Part shown: piece by piece, positions 8,901-15,460 of the stretch
Layout of the letters: every line of letters begins with the position of its first letter
Numbering within the stretch: the stretch's first letter is position 1
From: an uncultured Eubacteriales bacterium
GTDB lineage: Bacteria; Bacillota; Clostridia; Christensenellales; Christensenellaceae
Reading direction: 5' to 3'
Length of the DNA: 33,592 nt
Assembly (NCBI GenBank): GCA_948468985.1
Contig: CAOKKG010000010.1
Span: 1 to 33,592 of the forward strand
Notes under the pieces: model-generated
Seen by the model: only the letters and a program-made list of their open reading frames with translations
What the model was told of the DNA's origin: nothing
Databases searched by the model: none
Program-made: the position numbers and the translations under genes

Positions 8901-9141
8901 CCGTTCTCCTCGGGAATACATGCTTGTATTCTTTTCTAAAAATTTTTTTCTTATGCCCGGCGGGCGAACCGCCGCGACGGCGTGTCCCGGCGAATTTTTT
9001 GGCAGCTCCCGCAAAACGGCGGCGGACAGGCTGTTTTTCTTCAAGATGCCGGGTAAACATGGCCAGTTTGTGATAGAATTGGAAACAAATCGTAAACTTA
9101 CGCGAAGTTTCGGATTTTCTGTATAAAACTGAAGAAAAACT
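8901..9141 (-). other. Long structured 5' leader of the polysaccharide operon
   Basis: About 240 noncoding bases separate the predicted transcription start (near 9142) from the first GT2. Visible structure includes a perfect 7-bp hairpin at 8914-8931 (GAATACA / TGTATTC, 4-base loop) directly upstream of the Shine-Dalgarno site, GC-rich palindromes around 8955-8982, and alternative pairings near the 5' end: AAACTT with AAGTTT at 9094-9110, or CGAAGTTT (9103-9110) with AAACTTCG (9137-9144). I recognise no known riboswitch class. The function of the leader is unknown. Confidence 0.45.
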
Positions 9142-9148
9142 TCGCCTT

Positions 9149-9176
9149 ATTATAGCACATATTTTTGGAAAATCAA
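9149..9176 (-). promoter_or_regulatory. SigA-type promoter for polysaccharide operon
   Basis: Read on the minus strand: TTGATT (9171-9176), a 16-base spacer, then TATAAT (9149-9154) with a TGC extended -10 element just upstream. It points towards the GT2 at 8900 and is divergent from the promoter at 9207. Confidence 0.75.
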
Positions 9177-9206
9177 TCGCGGGAAACGCCGTCTCCATCC
9201 GCAAAA

Positions 9207-9235
9207 TTGACGCATGGGGGGAAGCATGCTACAAT
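9207..9235 (+). promoter_or_regulatory. SigA-type promoter for divergent GT2
   Basis: TTGACG (9207-9212), a 17-base spacer and TACAAT (9230-9235), with TGC immediately before the -10 box (extended -10). Predicted transcription start is near 9242, about 55 bases before the GT2 start. Confidence 0.82.
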
Positions 9236-9296
9236 AAGAAAAAATGGAAAGGAACAGATTGGCGCGCACGGAGAGGTGCGCCCGAACCGAATATAT

Positions 9297-10382
9297 ATGA
9301 ATCAAGAAAATCCCTTTCTCAGCCTGATCCTCCCCGCGTATAACGCAGAGGCGTATCTGACGGAGACATTGGACAGCATTTTCTCGCAGGAGACGCCATT
9401 TCGCGTAGAAGTGATCGTGGTCAACGACGGGTCGACGGACGGTACCTTGGCGCTCCTGCAGGACTATAAGAACCGATACAACAACCTCACCGTCATCACG
9501 ACAGAAAACGGCGGTCCTTCAAACGCGCGCAATGTGGGCATCCAGGCGGCCACGGGGGAATACCTGATGTTTGTGGACAGCGACGATTCGCTGCAAAGCG
9601 GCGCGCTCGCCCGCCTGGGCGAGATGGTGCGGCAGTCCGCGGCCGATTTGCTGATCTTCGGGTTTCAGATCTGCAACCTGCAATTGCAGCGCAATTTTTT
9701 CTATCAATATCCGACGGCGTTTCTGCATTCGCCGGGCGAGATTGGTGAAAAGTTGGTGGATCTCTATCAGAAAAACATGCTGAACCAGATCTGGAACAAG
9801 GTCTACCGGCGGCGTATGCTGCTGGAAGCAGGCGTGTCCTTTTTGCCGTTCCATTATGGGGAGGATCGCCTGTTCGTGTTTGAGGTGCTGCGGCACACGC
9901 GGAATTTGCAGATTACCGAGGAGATCTTCTATAACTATTATATGCGCGACAATGATAGCCTAGTGAGCAAATACTGTGCAGACAAGTTTCAGGTCTGCTG
10001 CCTGATCGATGAACGCGTGACGGCGCTCACCGAGGAACTTGGTCATCCGGGCGAGGCGGAAAAGCGTATTTTGAACTATATGTATGTGAAGAGCGTGATC
10101 TCCTGCGCGACCAACTTGTTTGGGCGGACCTGTCCGCTTTTGCATGCCCAAAAGCGCAAGGCGCTGGCCGCGATGCTGGAACATCCCCGCGTGCGGGAAG
10201 CGCTCCGAGCGCTGCCGCCGCAGACGAACACGAAATTCCGCCTGCTCGCGCGGGTGCTTTCGTGGCGCAATGTCACGGTGGCCTATTTTGTCATGTGGGT
10301 GTCCACTAAGGTCATGCGGATGGCGCCGGCGGTGTTTATCAAGGCGAAGCATGCCGAGAATTTGGCGGAACAGAAGGAATAA
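9297..10382 (+). CDS. Glycosyltransferase family 2 (stand-alone, divergent)
   Basis: GT-A glycosyltransferase of 361 residues with PFLSLILPAYNAEAYL at the start, VVNDGSTDGT near 41-50, GGPSNARNVG near 72-81 and DSDD at 94-97. It is longer at the C-terminus than the three GT2s of the opposite operon and ends in a basic amphipathic or membrane-associated segment (WRNVTVAYFVMWVSTKV). The start is uncertain: the ATG at 9297 begins at the family's usual N-terminus, but the strong GAGAGGTG lies about 18 bases upstream, and an in-frame GTG at 9276 overlaps that element. The upstream frame to 9165 crosses the promoter and was rejected. It has its own promoter and terminator, so it is probably monocistronic. 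It likely contributes to the same glycan. Confidence 0.9.
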   Translation: MNQENPFLSLILPAYNAEAYLTETLDSIFSQETPFRVEVIVVNDGSTDGTLALLQDYKNRYNNLTVITTENGGPSNARNVGIQAATGEYLMFVDSDDSLQSGALARLGEMVRQSAADLLIFGFQICNLQLQRNFFYQYPTAFLHSPGEIGEKLVDLYQKNMLNQIWNKVYRRRMLLEAGVSFLPFHYGEDRLFVFEVLRHTRNLQITEEIFYNYYMRDNDSLVSKYCADKFQVCCLIDERVTALTEELGHPGEAEKRILNYMYVKSVISCATNLFGRTCPLLHAQKRKALAAMLEHPRVREALRALPPQTNTKFRLLARVLSWRNVTVAYFVMWVSTKVMRMAPAVFIKAKHAENLAEQKE

Positions 10383-10413
10383 AAAAGGTGCGGAAAATCT
10401 CCGCACCTTTTTT
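10381..10413. terminator. Bidirectional terminator between GT2 and cotJC
   Basis: Stem GGTGCGGA (10387-10394) with TCCGCACC (10400-10407), five-base loop, flanked by six A on the left and six T on the right. The flanking tracts extend the stem and provide a U-tract in both directions for the convergent genes. Confidence 0.93.
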
Positions 10414-10414
10414 A

Positions 10415-11008
10415 TTACATCCTGCTGCGCCGGGGCAGCGGGGATTCATAGGCGTCCATAAAGTCGTTCAGCAGGTTGAGTGCCTCGCCAAAGCGCTGAT
10501 AGTGGACAATCTCCCGCTCGCGCAAAAATTGCAGCGGCCCCAGAATCTGTGGGTCGTCGCAGAATCGCATTGCGCCCTCATACCCGGCGCGCGCCTTCTG
10601 CTCTGCTGCCATGTCATTGGTGATGTCGGCGATGGGGTCGCCTGTCGTGCCGACATAGGCGCCCGTCCAGGGGACTCCGTTTTGGTCCTGTGGGAAGGGG
10701 CAGCAGTTGTGGCTGGCCATCCATCCTTCCATCCCGGCGGCGCGCAGCTCCTCCACCGAAGCGCCGGCGAGCAGCTTTTTCATCATAACGCTCAGCATCT
10801 CCACATGGCTTAATTCCTCGGTGCCGATGTCCGACAGAATCGCGACGACCTGCGGGCAGGGCATGCAGTAACGCTGGTTGAGGTAGGTGAGGCTCGCGGT
10901 CAATTCCCCGTTTGGCCCGCCAAGCAGCATGGCGAGCATTTTGGCCATGCGCGGGTTGGGGTGAATGTCGCCCAGCGGATAGATCAGCTTCTTTTCATAG
11001 ATCCACAT
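10415..11008 (-). CDS. cotJC: Spore coat protein CotJC, manganese-catalase family
   Basis: Protein of 197 residues of the manganese catalase/CotJC family (PF05067), a component of the inner spore coat. It begins MWIYEKKLIYPLGD and contains the ferritin-like metal-site motifs: ELTASLTYLNQRY with a helix-1 Glu, GTEELSHVEM (EExxH-type) near 63-72, and a second Glu/His pair in the late helices (NDMAAEQKARAGYE and REREIVHYQRFGE). Length fits CotJC. It starts three bases after the cotJB stop, the third gene of cotJABC. In Bacillus this operon is transcribed by SigE in the mother cell; I saw no convincing SigE promoter here. It may protect the spore from peroxide, although catalytic activity of CotJC is not settled. 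Confidence 0.95.
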   Translation of the reverse strand: MWIYEKKLIYPLGDIHPNPRMAKMLAMLLGGPNGELTASLTYLNQRYCMPCPQVVAILSDIGTEELSHVEMLSVMMKKLLAGASVEELRAAGMEGWMASHNCCPFPQDQNGVPWTGAYVGTTGDPIADITNDMAAEQKARAGYEGAMRFCDDPQILGPLQFLREREIVHYQRFGEALNLLNDFMDAYESPLPRRSRM

Positions 11009-11011
11009 CGA

Positions 11012-11332
11012 TTATTCCTCCTTGCCATAGTGACCAGAGTGCCAGGGCCAATCCGCGCGCACCCATTTCCACTCGTCCGGGCTCACAGAGCCGCCGAAGT
11101 TGGAAAGCGGACCGTAGTTTTTGACATACAGATCCTTGAGAGCCGCGAGCTGTTCGGCATAGCAGTTATAGTCCGACAGTGCGCGGGCGTCGTCCGGATG
11201 CATATCCAAAAATAGGTTGATGTCGATGCAGATGAATTCGCATTCAGCGATCTGCTGCATCAGATGCCGCCGCTTGTCGGGTGTGTGCGCGGCCTGTTCG
11301 GCGCAGCCGCAGTTTTTTTCCTTCTCCATCAT
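11012..11332 (-). CDS. cotJB: Spore coat protein CotJB
   Basis: Protein of 106 residues of the CotJB family (PF12652). The central segment LMQQIAECEFICIDINLFLDMHPDD is the family's signature, followed by Tyr- and Trp-rich stretches (DYNCYAEQLAALKDLYVKNYGPL and a C-terminal WKWVRADWPWHSGHYGKEE). The N-terminus has a CGC motif of unknown meaning. It overlaps cotJA by four bases (ATGA) and is followed after three bases by cotJC, so the three are translated together. CotJB is a structural spore-coat protein needed with CotJA and CotJC for correct coat polypeptide composition; there is no known enzymatic role. Confidence 0.93.
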   Translation of the reverse strand: MMEKEKNCGCAEQAAHTPDKRRHLMQQIAECEFICIDINLFLDMHPDDARALSDYNCYAEQLAALKDLYVKNYGPLSNFGGSVSPDEWKWVRADWPWHSGHYGKEE

Positions 11333-11589
11333 TCGCTTGCCTCCTTGCAGCAGGGGTTGAGGGTGAGGTAGGGCATCGCCAGGTCGTTAAAAAAGGTGCC
11401 CTGGCGCAGCGCGGCCGTCGGGGGCGCGCAGTTGGAATAGCTCTGCGGCAGGACATATGCCCGGGCATACATCCGGGCATTTGTGGCATCCGCAAAGAAG
11501 TTGATCCGGTCGCAGGATTGCTCTGCGGCCGCACAGGTCGGCGCCTTCGAAAAGGCACTGAAGGGATAGGTAGTTTCATTGGCACGCAT
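11329..11589 (-). CDS. cotJA: Spore coat protein CotJA
   Basis: Small protein of 86 residues. The C-terminal part (LPQSYSNCAPPTAALRQGTFFNDLAMPY) matches the CotJA core, in which a short Pro/Tyr-rich segment ending G-T-x-F-x-x-L-x-x-P-Y is conserved. The N-terminal 40 residues are variable and contain two Cys. GGAGG lies seven bases before the ATG. First gene of the cotJABC operon; in Bacillus, CotJA and CotJC interact and are incorporated into the coat. A cotJA gene coupled to cotJB and cotJC is good evidence that the host forms endospores. Confidence 0.88.
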   Translation of the reverse strand: MRANETTYPFSAFSKAPTCAAAEQSCDRINFFADATNARMYARAYVLPQSYSNCAPPTAALRQGTFFNDLAMPYLTLNPCCKEASE

Positions 11590-11720
11590 AGGGATTCCTC
11601 CGTTTTCGTATAGATTTGCTACTGTCTACAATATGGCGAACGCCGGGTTTTGTGCCTTTTGGTGAAATGTAAAAATTTTTTGAGTATTCTGCGAATTTCC
11701 TGCGCCCAAGCGGGGCAGCA

Positions 11721-11749
11721 TTGGAAACAGCGGAGAAAAATGCTATAAT
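11721..11749 (+). promoter_or_regulatory. SigA-type promoter for DUF5685-J-FHA-FtsW-PBP-uvrC operon
   Basis: TTGGAA (11721-11726), a 17-base spacer and a perfect TATAAT (11744-11749) with TGC just before it (extended -10). Predicted start near 11756, about 20 bases before the first ATG. No other convincing promoter was seen before uvrC ends at 18669. Confidence 0.82.
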
Positions 11750-11776
11750 AAACAAAGTCTTTGGAAGGGAAACACC

Positions 11777-12631
11777 ATGTTTGGGTATGTTTTGACGGAC
11801 ACGCCGTCGCTTCGAATCTGCGAATATCAGGTATATCACGCCTACTACTGCGGGCTTTGCCAGGCGCTTGGGCGATATGGGCAGGGCGCGCGGATGCTTT
11901 TGAGCTACGACTGCGCGTTTCTCTACCTCCTGCAAAGCGCGATGACGGTGCCCGTGGAAACGGCGCAGCCCCGGCGATGCCCGCGGCACCCATTGCAAAA
12001 GCGACCGATGCTGGAAACCGACGGGGCGGACTATGCGGCGGCAGTTAACCTGCTGCTCGGAGAGGCCAATCTGCGGGATAAACGGCAGGACGGGCAGGCG
12101 TGCTATGCAGGGGCGGTAATCGCTCTGCTGCGACCGGCGTGCCGCCGGGCGCGCGCGGCGTATCCCGGTCTTGGGGAGAGCATCGATCGCCATATGGCGG
12201 CGCTTTTCGAAGTGGAGGCGCGGCAGGAGGTGGAGATCGATCGAGCGGCACACCCGTTTGCACAGTTGCTTTCGGAGGTCTTTCGGGGCGCGTATGCGCC
12301 GGATGCGGAGATATTCGGTGCGCTCGGATACGCGCTTGGGCGGTTTATCTATCTGGCGGACGCCTGGGAGGACCGGGCGGCGGACGAAAAGCGCGGCAAT
12401 TACAATGTGTTTGTGCAAAAATTCGCCGGCGACGAGGAGGCGGCGCGGGACAGCGCGGCGTTTAACCTGCATAGTGCAGTCAATGCGGCGGCGCAGGCCT
12501 ATGCGCGCCTGACGCTGCAAAAGAACCGTGCATTGTTGGAAAATATCATCTATTGCGGCATCCCGCAGGAGGCAGAGCGCGTCCTGCGCGGGGAGCCGCG
12601 CAAGAAAGAGAGGGGCTATGGATCCCTATAA
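11777..12631 (+). CDS. DUF5685 family protein of unknown function
   Basis: Protein of 284 residues that I recognise as DUF5685 (N-terminus MFGYVLTDTPSLRICEYQVY then YYCGLCQALG). Function is not established. Visible conserved elements are CGLC at 25-28 and CPRH at 68-71, which together could ligand a metal, an Asp-bearing helix RDKRQD at 100-105, and LADAWEDRAADEKRGNYN at 193-210. The protein is predicted to be mostly helical and lacks a signal peptide or clear transmembrane segment. GGAAGGGA lies six bases before the ATG. It is the first gene of the operon and overlaps the J-domain gene by 14 bases, a coupling that suggests the two products act together. Confidence 0.85.
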   Translation: MFGYVLTDTPSLRICEYQVYHAYYCGLCQALGRYGQGARMLLSYDCAFLYLLQSAMTVPVETAQPRRCPRHPLQKRPMLETDGADYAAAVNLLLGEANLRDKRQDGQACYAGAVIALLRPACRRARAAYPGLGESIDRHMAALFEVEARQEVEIDRAAHPFAQLLSEVFRGAYAPDAEIFGALGYALGRFIYLADAWEDRAADEKRGNYNVFVQKFAGDEEAARDSAAFNLHSAVNAAAQAYARLTLQKNRALLENIIYCGIPQEAERVLRGEPRKKERGYGSL

Positions 12632-13205
12632 AGTGTTGGGCGTACAGCCGACGGATACGGACGAACAAATCAAGGCCGCGTATCGGGCCCTGGTCAAGCG
12701 GTATCACCCGGACCGCTATCCCGAAGCTGCGGAAAAGGAAGCAGCGGCGGAAAAACTCAAGCAGATCAACGCCGCCTATGCGGAAATCGAGCGCCTGCGC
12801 AGCGGTAAGGGCGGCGCGCAGGACGGTGGGTATGAAAACGCCGGCTACGGCAGTTTCGCGGGCGATCCCCGCTATGCCCCGGTGCGTACACGCATTTCTC
12901 TGGGCGACCTGCAGGGGGCGGAGGCGATGCTGGACGCGATGCCGGCGCAGGACGCCGAATGGCACTACCTGAAGGGTATCATCTACTACCGCAGGGGCTG
13001 GATGGACGGCGCGCGGCAGCACCTGGCGATGGCGTACAACATGCGGCCGGACAACGCGGAATATGCGAGAGCCTATCAGACGGTGAACGAGATGGGCGGG
13101 TTCCGCAATTTCTATCGCCAGTCGTCGGACGGCGACTTCGGGGCCTGCGACCTGTGCGCGGGCATGATGCTACTGGATCTTTGCTGCGGGCGGCGCTGCT
13201 GCTAA
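12618..13205 (+). CDS. J-domain protein with Cys-rich C-terminus
   Basis: Protein of 195 residues. Residues 1-65 form a J-domain (MDPYKVLGVQ, helix II AAYRALVKRYHPDRYP with the HPD motif at 30-32, helix III NAAYAEIERLR), which would stimulate a DnaK-type ATPase. Residues about 88-160 read as two helical TPR-like hairpins (LGDLQGAEAMLDAMP, WHYLKGIIYYRRGWMDGARQHL). The tail has six Cys at 177, 180, 189, 190, 194 and 195. It lacks the zinc finger and substrate domains of DnaJ itself, so this is a specialised co-chaperone. The start at 12618 is where the J-domain begins; a longer upstream frame is the shadow of DUF5685. Confidence 0.9.
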   Translation: MDPYKVLGVQPTDTDEQIKAAYRALVKRYHPDRYPEAAEKEAAAEKLKQINAAYAEIERLRSGKGGAQDGGYENAGYGSFAGDPRYAPVRTRISLGDLQGAEAMLDAMPAQDAEWHYLKGIIYYRRGWMDGARQHLAMAYNMRPDNAEYARAYQTVNEMGGFRNFYRQSSDGDFGACDLCAGMMLLDLCCGRRCC

Positions 13206-13215
13206 AGGGGATTAT

Positions 13216-13740
13216 ATGCGGGATCTATCCAAAAAGACATTTCAAATAAGCCTGGGCGCGATGCTCACCGTATTGTCGCTCCTGCTCCTATACTGCGCGG
13301 CGCTGCTGCCGGCGGGGCGGGTCACGCTGTATTTTCTAAGCTCGCTCATGCTGGCGCCGTTGCTCTATGAGCGGCAGCCGCGGGCGGCGTTTTTCGTCTA
13401 TCTCGCGACAGGGGTGCTGAGCCTGCTCGTGCTGCCTGGGCTGCTGCGGAGCGTGCCGTACTTGCTGCTATTCGGGCACTACGGCATCGGGAAGTACCAT
13501 TTCGAGGAGCGGCATAAGCCGAAGCGCGCCTATCTGTGTAAATGGATTTATTATAATTTTTGCATGGCGATTGTGTATGTCACCTGCTTTTCGGCGATGG
13601 CGGGGGAAGGATTGCAAAAGCTGGCGCTGCCCTGGCTCATTCTGGGCGCGCAGGCGGCGTTTGTCGCGTTCGACTTTGCCTATTCGCAGGCGATCCGCTT
13701 CTATGGGCGGCACCTGCGGCGCATCCTGCTCGGGAACTAG
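13216..13740 (+). CDS. Small polytopic membrane protein, unknown function
   Basis: Protein of 174 residues with about five hydrophobic helices: near 10-32, 35-50, 54-76, 110-128 and 138-156. A conserved-looking cytoplasmic loop, HYGIGKYHFEERHKPKRAYLCKW, carries His, Lys and Arg. I do not recognise a characterised family. Position in the operon, 10 bases after the J-domain gene and 11 bases before the FHA gene, ties it to the envelope-growth cluster. It could be a small scaffold or a membrane anchor for the J-domain protein, but that is inference. There is no signal peptide beyond the first helix and no enzymatic motif. Confidence 0.75.
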   Translation: MRDLSKKTFQISLGAMLTVLSLLLLYCAALLPAGRVTLYFLSSLMLAPLLYERQPRAAFFVYLATGVLSLLVLPGLLRSVPYLLLFGHYGIGKYHFEERHKPKRAYLCKWIYYNFCMAIVYVTCFSAMAGEGLQKLALPWLILGAQAAFVAFDFAYSQAIRFYGRHLRRILLGN

Positions 13741-13751
13741 GGAGGGACGGC

Positions 13752-14213
13752 ATGCTGAATTCGCTGTATCGAGTGCTGTCCGTCGGGCTGAAATACTGGT
13801 TTTTGTTGCTGGCGGCGGTGCTGGCGGGGATTCTGGTGGTCGCCTCGCGGCGGGAATACCGGGAACGCAAGGCGCTGCTCGGGCGGATCGGGCAATATGT
13901 GGGGTATCTGGAGATTCTGCGCGGCCTACCGCAGGCGCAGGGCGTGCGCATCGGCATCGCGCGGGAAAACACGGTGGGCAGCGGCAAGGGCGCGGACATC
14001 ATCCTGCGGCACCCGTCGGTACAGCGGGCGCACGCGCTATTATATATGCAGAATGGTGAGCTCGTCCTGTCGCCGCTCAGCCGGGGTGTGACGAAGATCA
14101 ATGGCCGACATGCCAATAACGCCTATACGGTGCACACGGGAGATCATATCGCCTTTGGCGAGGTCGAGGTGCGGGTGTTTGTGCGGCCGGAATTGGAAGG
14201 AGGGGAGGCATGA
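13752..14213 (+). CDS. Membrane-anchored FHA-domain protein
   Basis: Protein of 153 residues: one N-terminal membrane helix (about 16-32, YWFLLLAAVLAGILVVAS), a basic linker and one forkhead-associated domain (about 67-145). FHA hallmarks are the Gly-rich first strand (NTVGSGKGADIIL, with Ser rather than Arg after the Gly), the S-x-x-R-x-H element at 89-94 and the Asn-Gly pair at 117-118. FHA domains bind phosphothreonine peptides, so a Ser/Thr kinase such as PrkC/PASTA should supply the ligand; none lies in the window. The ATG at 13752 follows GGAGGG. ATGA overlap with the FtsW-type gene suggests control of cell-wall synthesis, like FHA proteins in actinobacterial rodA-pbpA clusters. Confidence 0.92.
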   Translation: MLNSLYRVLSVGLKYWFLLLAAVLAGILVVASRREYRERKALLGRIGQYVGYLEILRGLPQAQGVRIGIARENTVGSGKGADIILRHPSVQRAHALLYMQNGELVLSPLSRGVTKINGRHANNAYTVHTGDHIAFGEVEVRVFVRPELEGGEA

Positions 14214-15460
14214 GCCGGTATCAAAAAAGCACGCGGGCGATTTTACTGCTGGAACAGCTCTTTTTGCTCTCGGCGTTTTCGCTGCTGTCCATCCGCACGG
14301 GGGAAGTCGACTTCTTGGCGATCGGCCTCGGGGCAGGGCTATGCGCGTTCAACCTGCTGCAATATGGCATCCTGCGCGTGGCTTTTCGGCACATGGATCG
14401 CTTTGTGTTGCTGGCGGCGCAATTTTTGTGGGATGTCGGGCTGGTCGTATTGTATCGGATCCGCCCAAGCTATGCCCTAAAGCAGGCCGCTATTTTGGCG
14501 GGAAGCACGCTCGCCATGGTGGCCGCGATGCTCGTCATCCGCAAAAGCCGGAATTTCGGCAAGTGGAACTGGGCGTTTATGGGGCTCGCGGTAGCGCTCC
14601 TCGGGAGCACGCTGGTGCTCTCGCGCACAATCGGCGGTGCGAAGAACTGGATCCGCTTGGGGCCGATCTCGGTGCAGCCCAGCGAGTTCGCCAAGATTTT
14701 CTTCCTCATGAGCTCGGCCTACTTCCTCTCGACCCGGGACAAGCTATTTTCCTTCGTGCCGTATGTCGCGTTTGCCGGGGCGTGCGCCGTGCTGCTCGTG
14801 GCGGCAAAGGAGCTCGGCACGGGGCTACTGTTTTGCGGCACCTTCCTCATCCTCTTTTTTGCGGCGACGGGGCGCGTGTTCCTGACGCTTTTTGGGGTGG
14901 GGGTATTCGGCGCAGGCGCCTGCGCCAGCTACTATGTCTTTCCGCATGTGCGGACGCGGGTGGAGGTCTGGCTCGACCCCTGGGCCAGCTATAACGCGCA
15001 GGGGTATCAGATCGTGCAGGGGCTGATGGCGCTGGCGAGCGGAGGTCTGTTCGGTGTGGGGCTCGGCAACGGCATGCCCGAGGTGATCCCGGCGAGCCAC
15101 ACGGATTATATCTTCAGCGTGATCGGTGAGGAATTCGGCATTCTGTTTGCGGCAATCGTCAACGTGTTCTATCTAGTTTTTATTGTGCGTGGCATGTTGA
15201 TTGCGCTGGACGCGCGCGAGACCTATGACGCGCTACTTGTTTTTGGATGCACCTGCATGCTGTCCTTGCAGGCGTTCATCATCATCGGCGGTGTCATCAA
15301 GCTCATCCCGCTCACTGGCATTACGCTGCCGTTCATCAGCTATGGTGGCAGCTCGCTGTTGTCCTCTATGTTACAGCTCGGTATCCTGGAAGGCGTGGCG
15401 ATCAAAAACAGCCGGCGCGAGGAGGAGGAATTGCAGCTGATGGGGGAGGACATCCTATGA
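14210..15460 (+). CDS. FtsW/RodA/SpoVE-family peptidoglycan glycosyltransferase
   Basis: SEDS protein of 416 residues with about ten membrane helices, the lipid II polymerase partner of a class B PBP. Motifs: GAKNWIRLGPISVQPSEF at about 143-160, KELGTG near 200-205, WLDPW at about 254-258 in the large loop that carries the essential aspartate of this family, GYQIVQGLMALASGG, SHTDYIFSVIGEEFG, and PFISYGGSSLL near the end. The N-terminal extension (helices before residue 85) is longer than in E. coli RodA and resembles SEDS proteins coded beside FHA genes. It is coupled by ATGA overlaps to the FHA gene before it and to the PBP gene after it. Whether it serves elongation, division or the spore cortex cannot be decided. 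Confidence 0.94.
   Translation: MSRYQKSTRAILLLEQLFLLSAFSLLSIRTGEVDFLAIGLGAGLCAFNLLQYGILRVAFRHMDRFVLLAAQFLWDVGLVVLYRIRPSYALKQAAILAGSTLAMVAAMLVIRKSRNFGKWNWAFMGLAVALLGSTLVLSRTIGGAKNWIRLGPISVQPSEFAKIFFLMSSAYFLSTRDKLFSFVPYVAFAGACAVLLVAAKELGTGLLFCGTFLILFFAATGRVFLTLFGVGVFGAGACASYYVFPHVRTRVEVWLDPWASYNAQGYQIVQGLMALASGGLFGVGLGNGMPEVIPASHTDYIFSVIGEEFGILFAAIVNVFYLVFIVRGMLIALDARETYDALLVFGCTCMLSLQAFIIIGGVIKLIPLTGITLPFISYGGSSLLSSMLQLGILEGVAIKNSRREEEELQLMGEDIL

Noticed and set aside
8901..9044. N-terminal extension of the first GT2, in frame to a TTG
   Set aside because: No ribosome site at the TTG, no GT2 similarity before residue MKLSIVV, and GAGGAG supports the ATG at 8900.
11590..11640. SigE promoter for cotJA (CCATATT and TATACGAA)
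   Set aside because: Spacer is 17 bases, too long for SigE, and the -10 would place transcription start on the ribosome site.
11576..12520. Long minus-strand reading frame (314 codons) opposite the DUF5685 gene
   Set aside because: It lies entirely antisense to a recognised gene, is Arg- and Pro-rich with no family resemblance, and crosses the promoter region. It is typical of GC-rich shadow frames.
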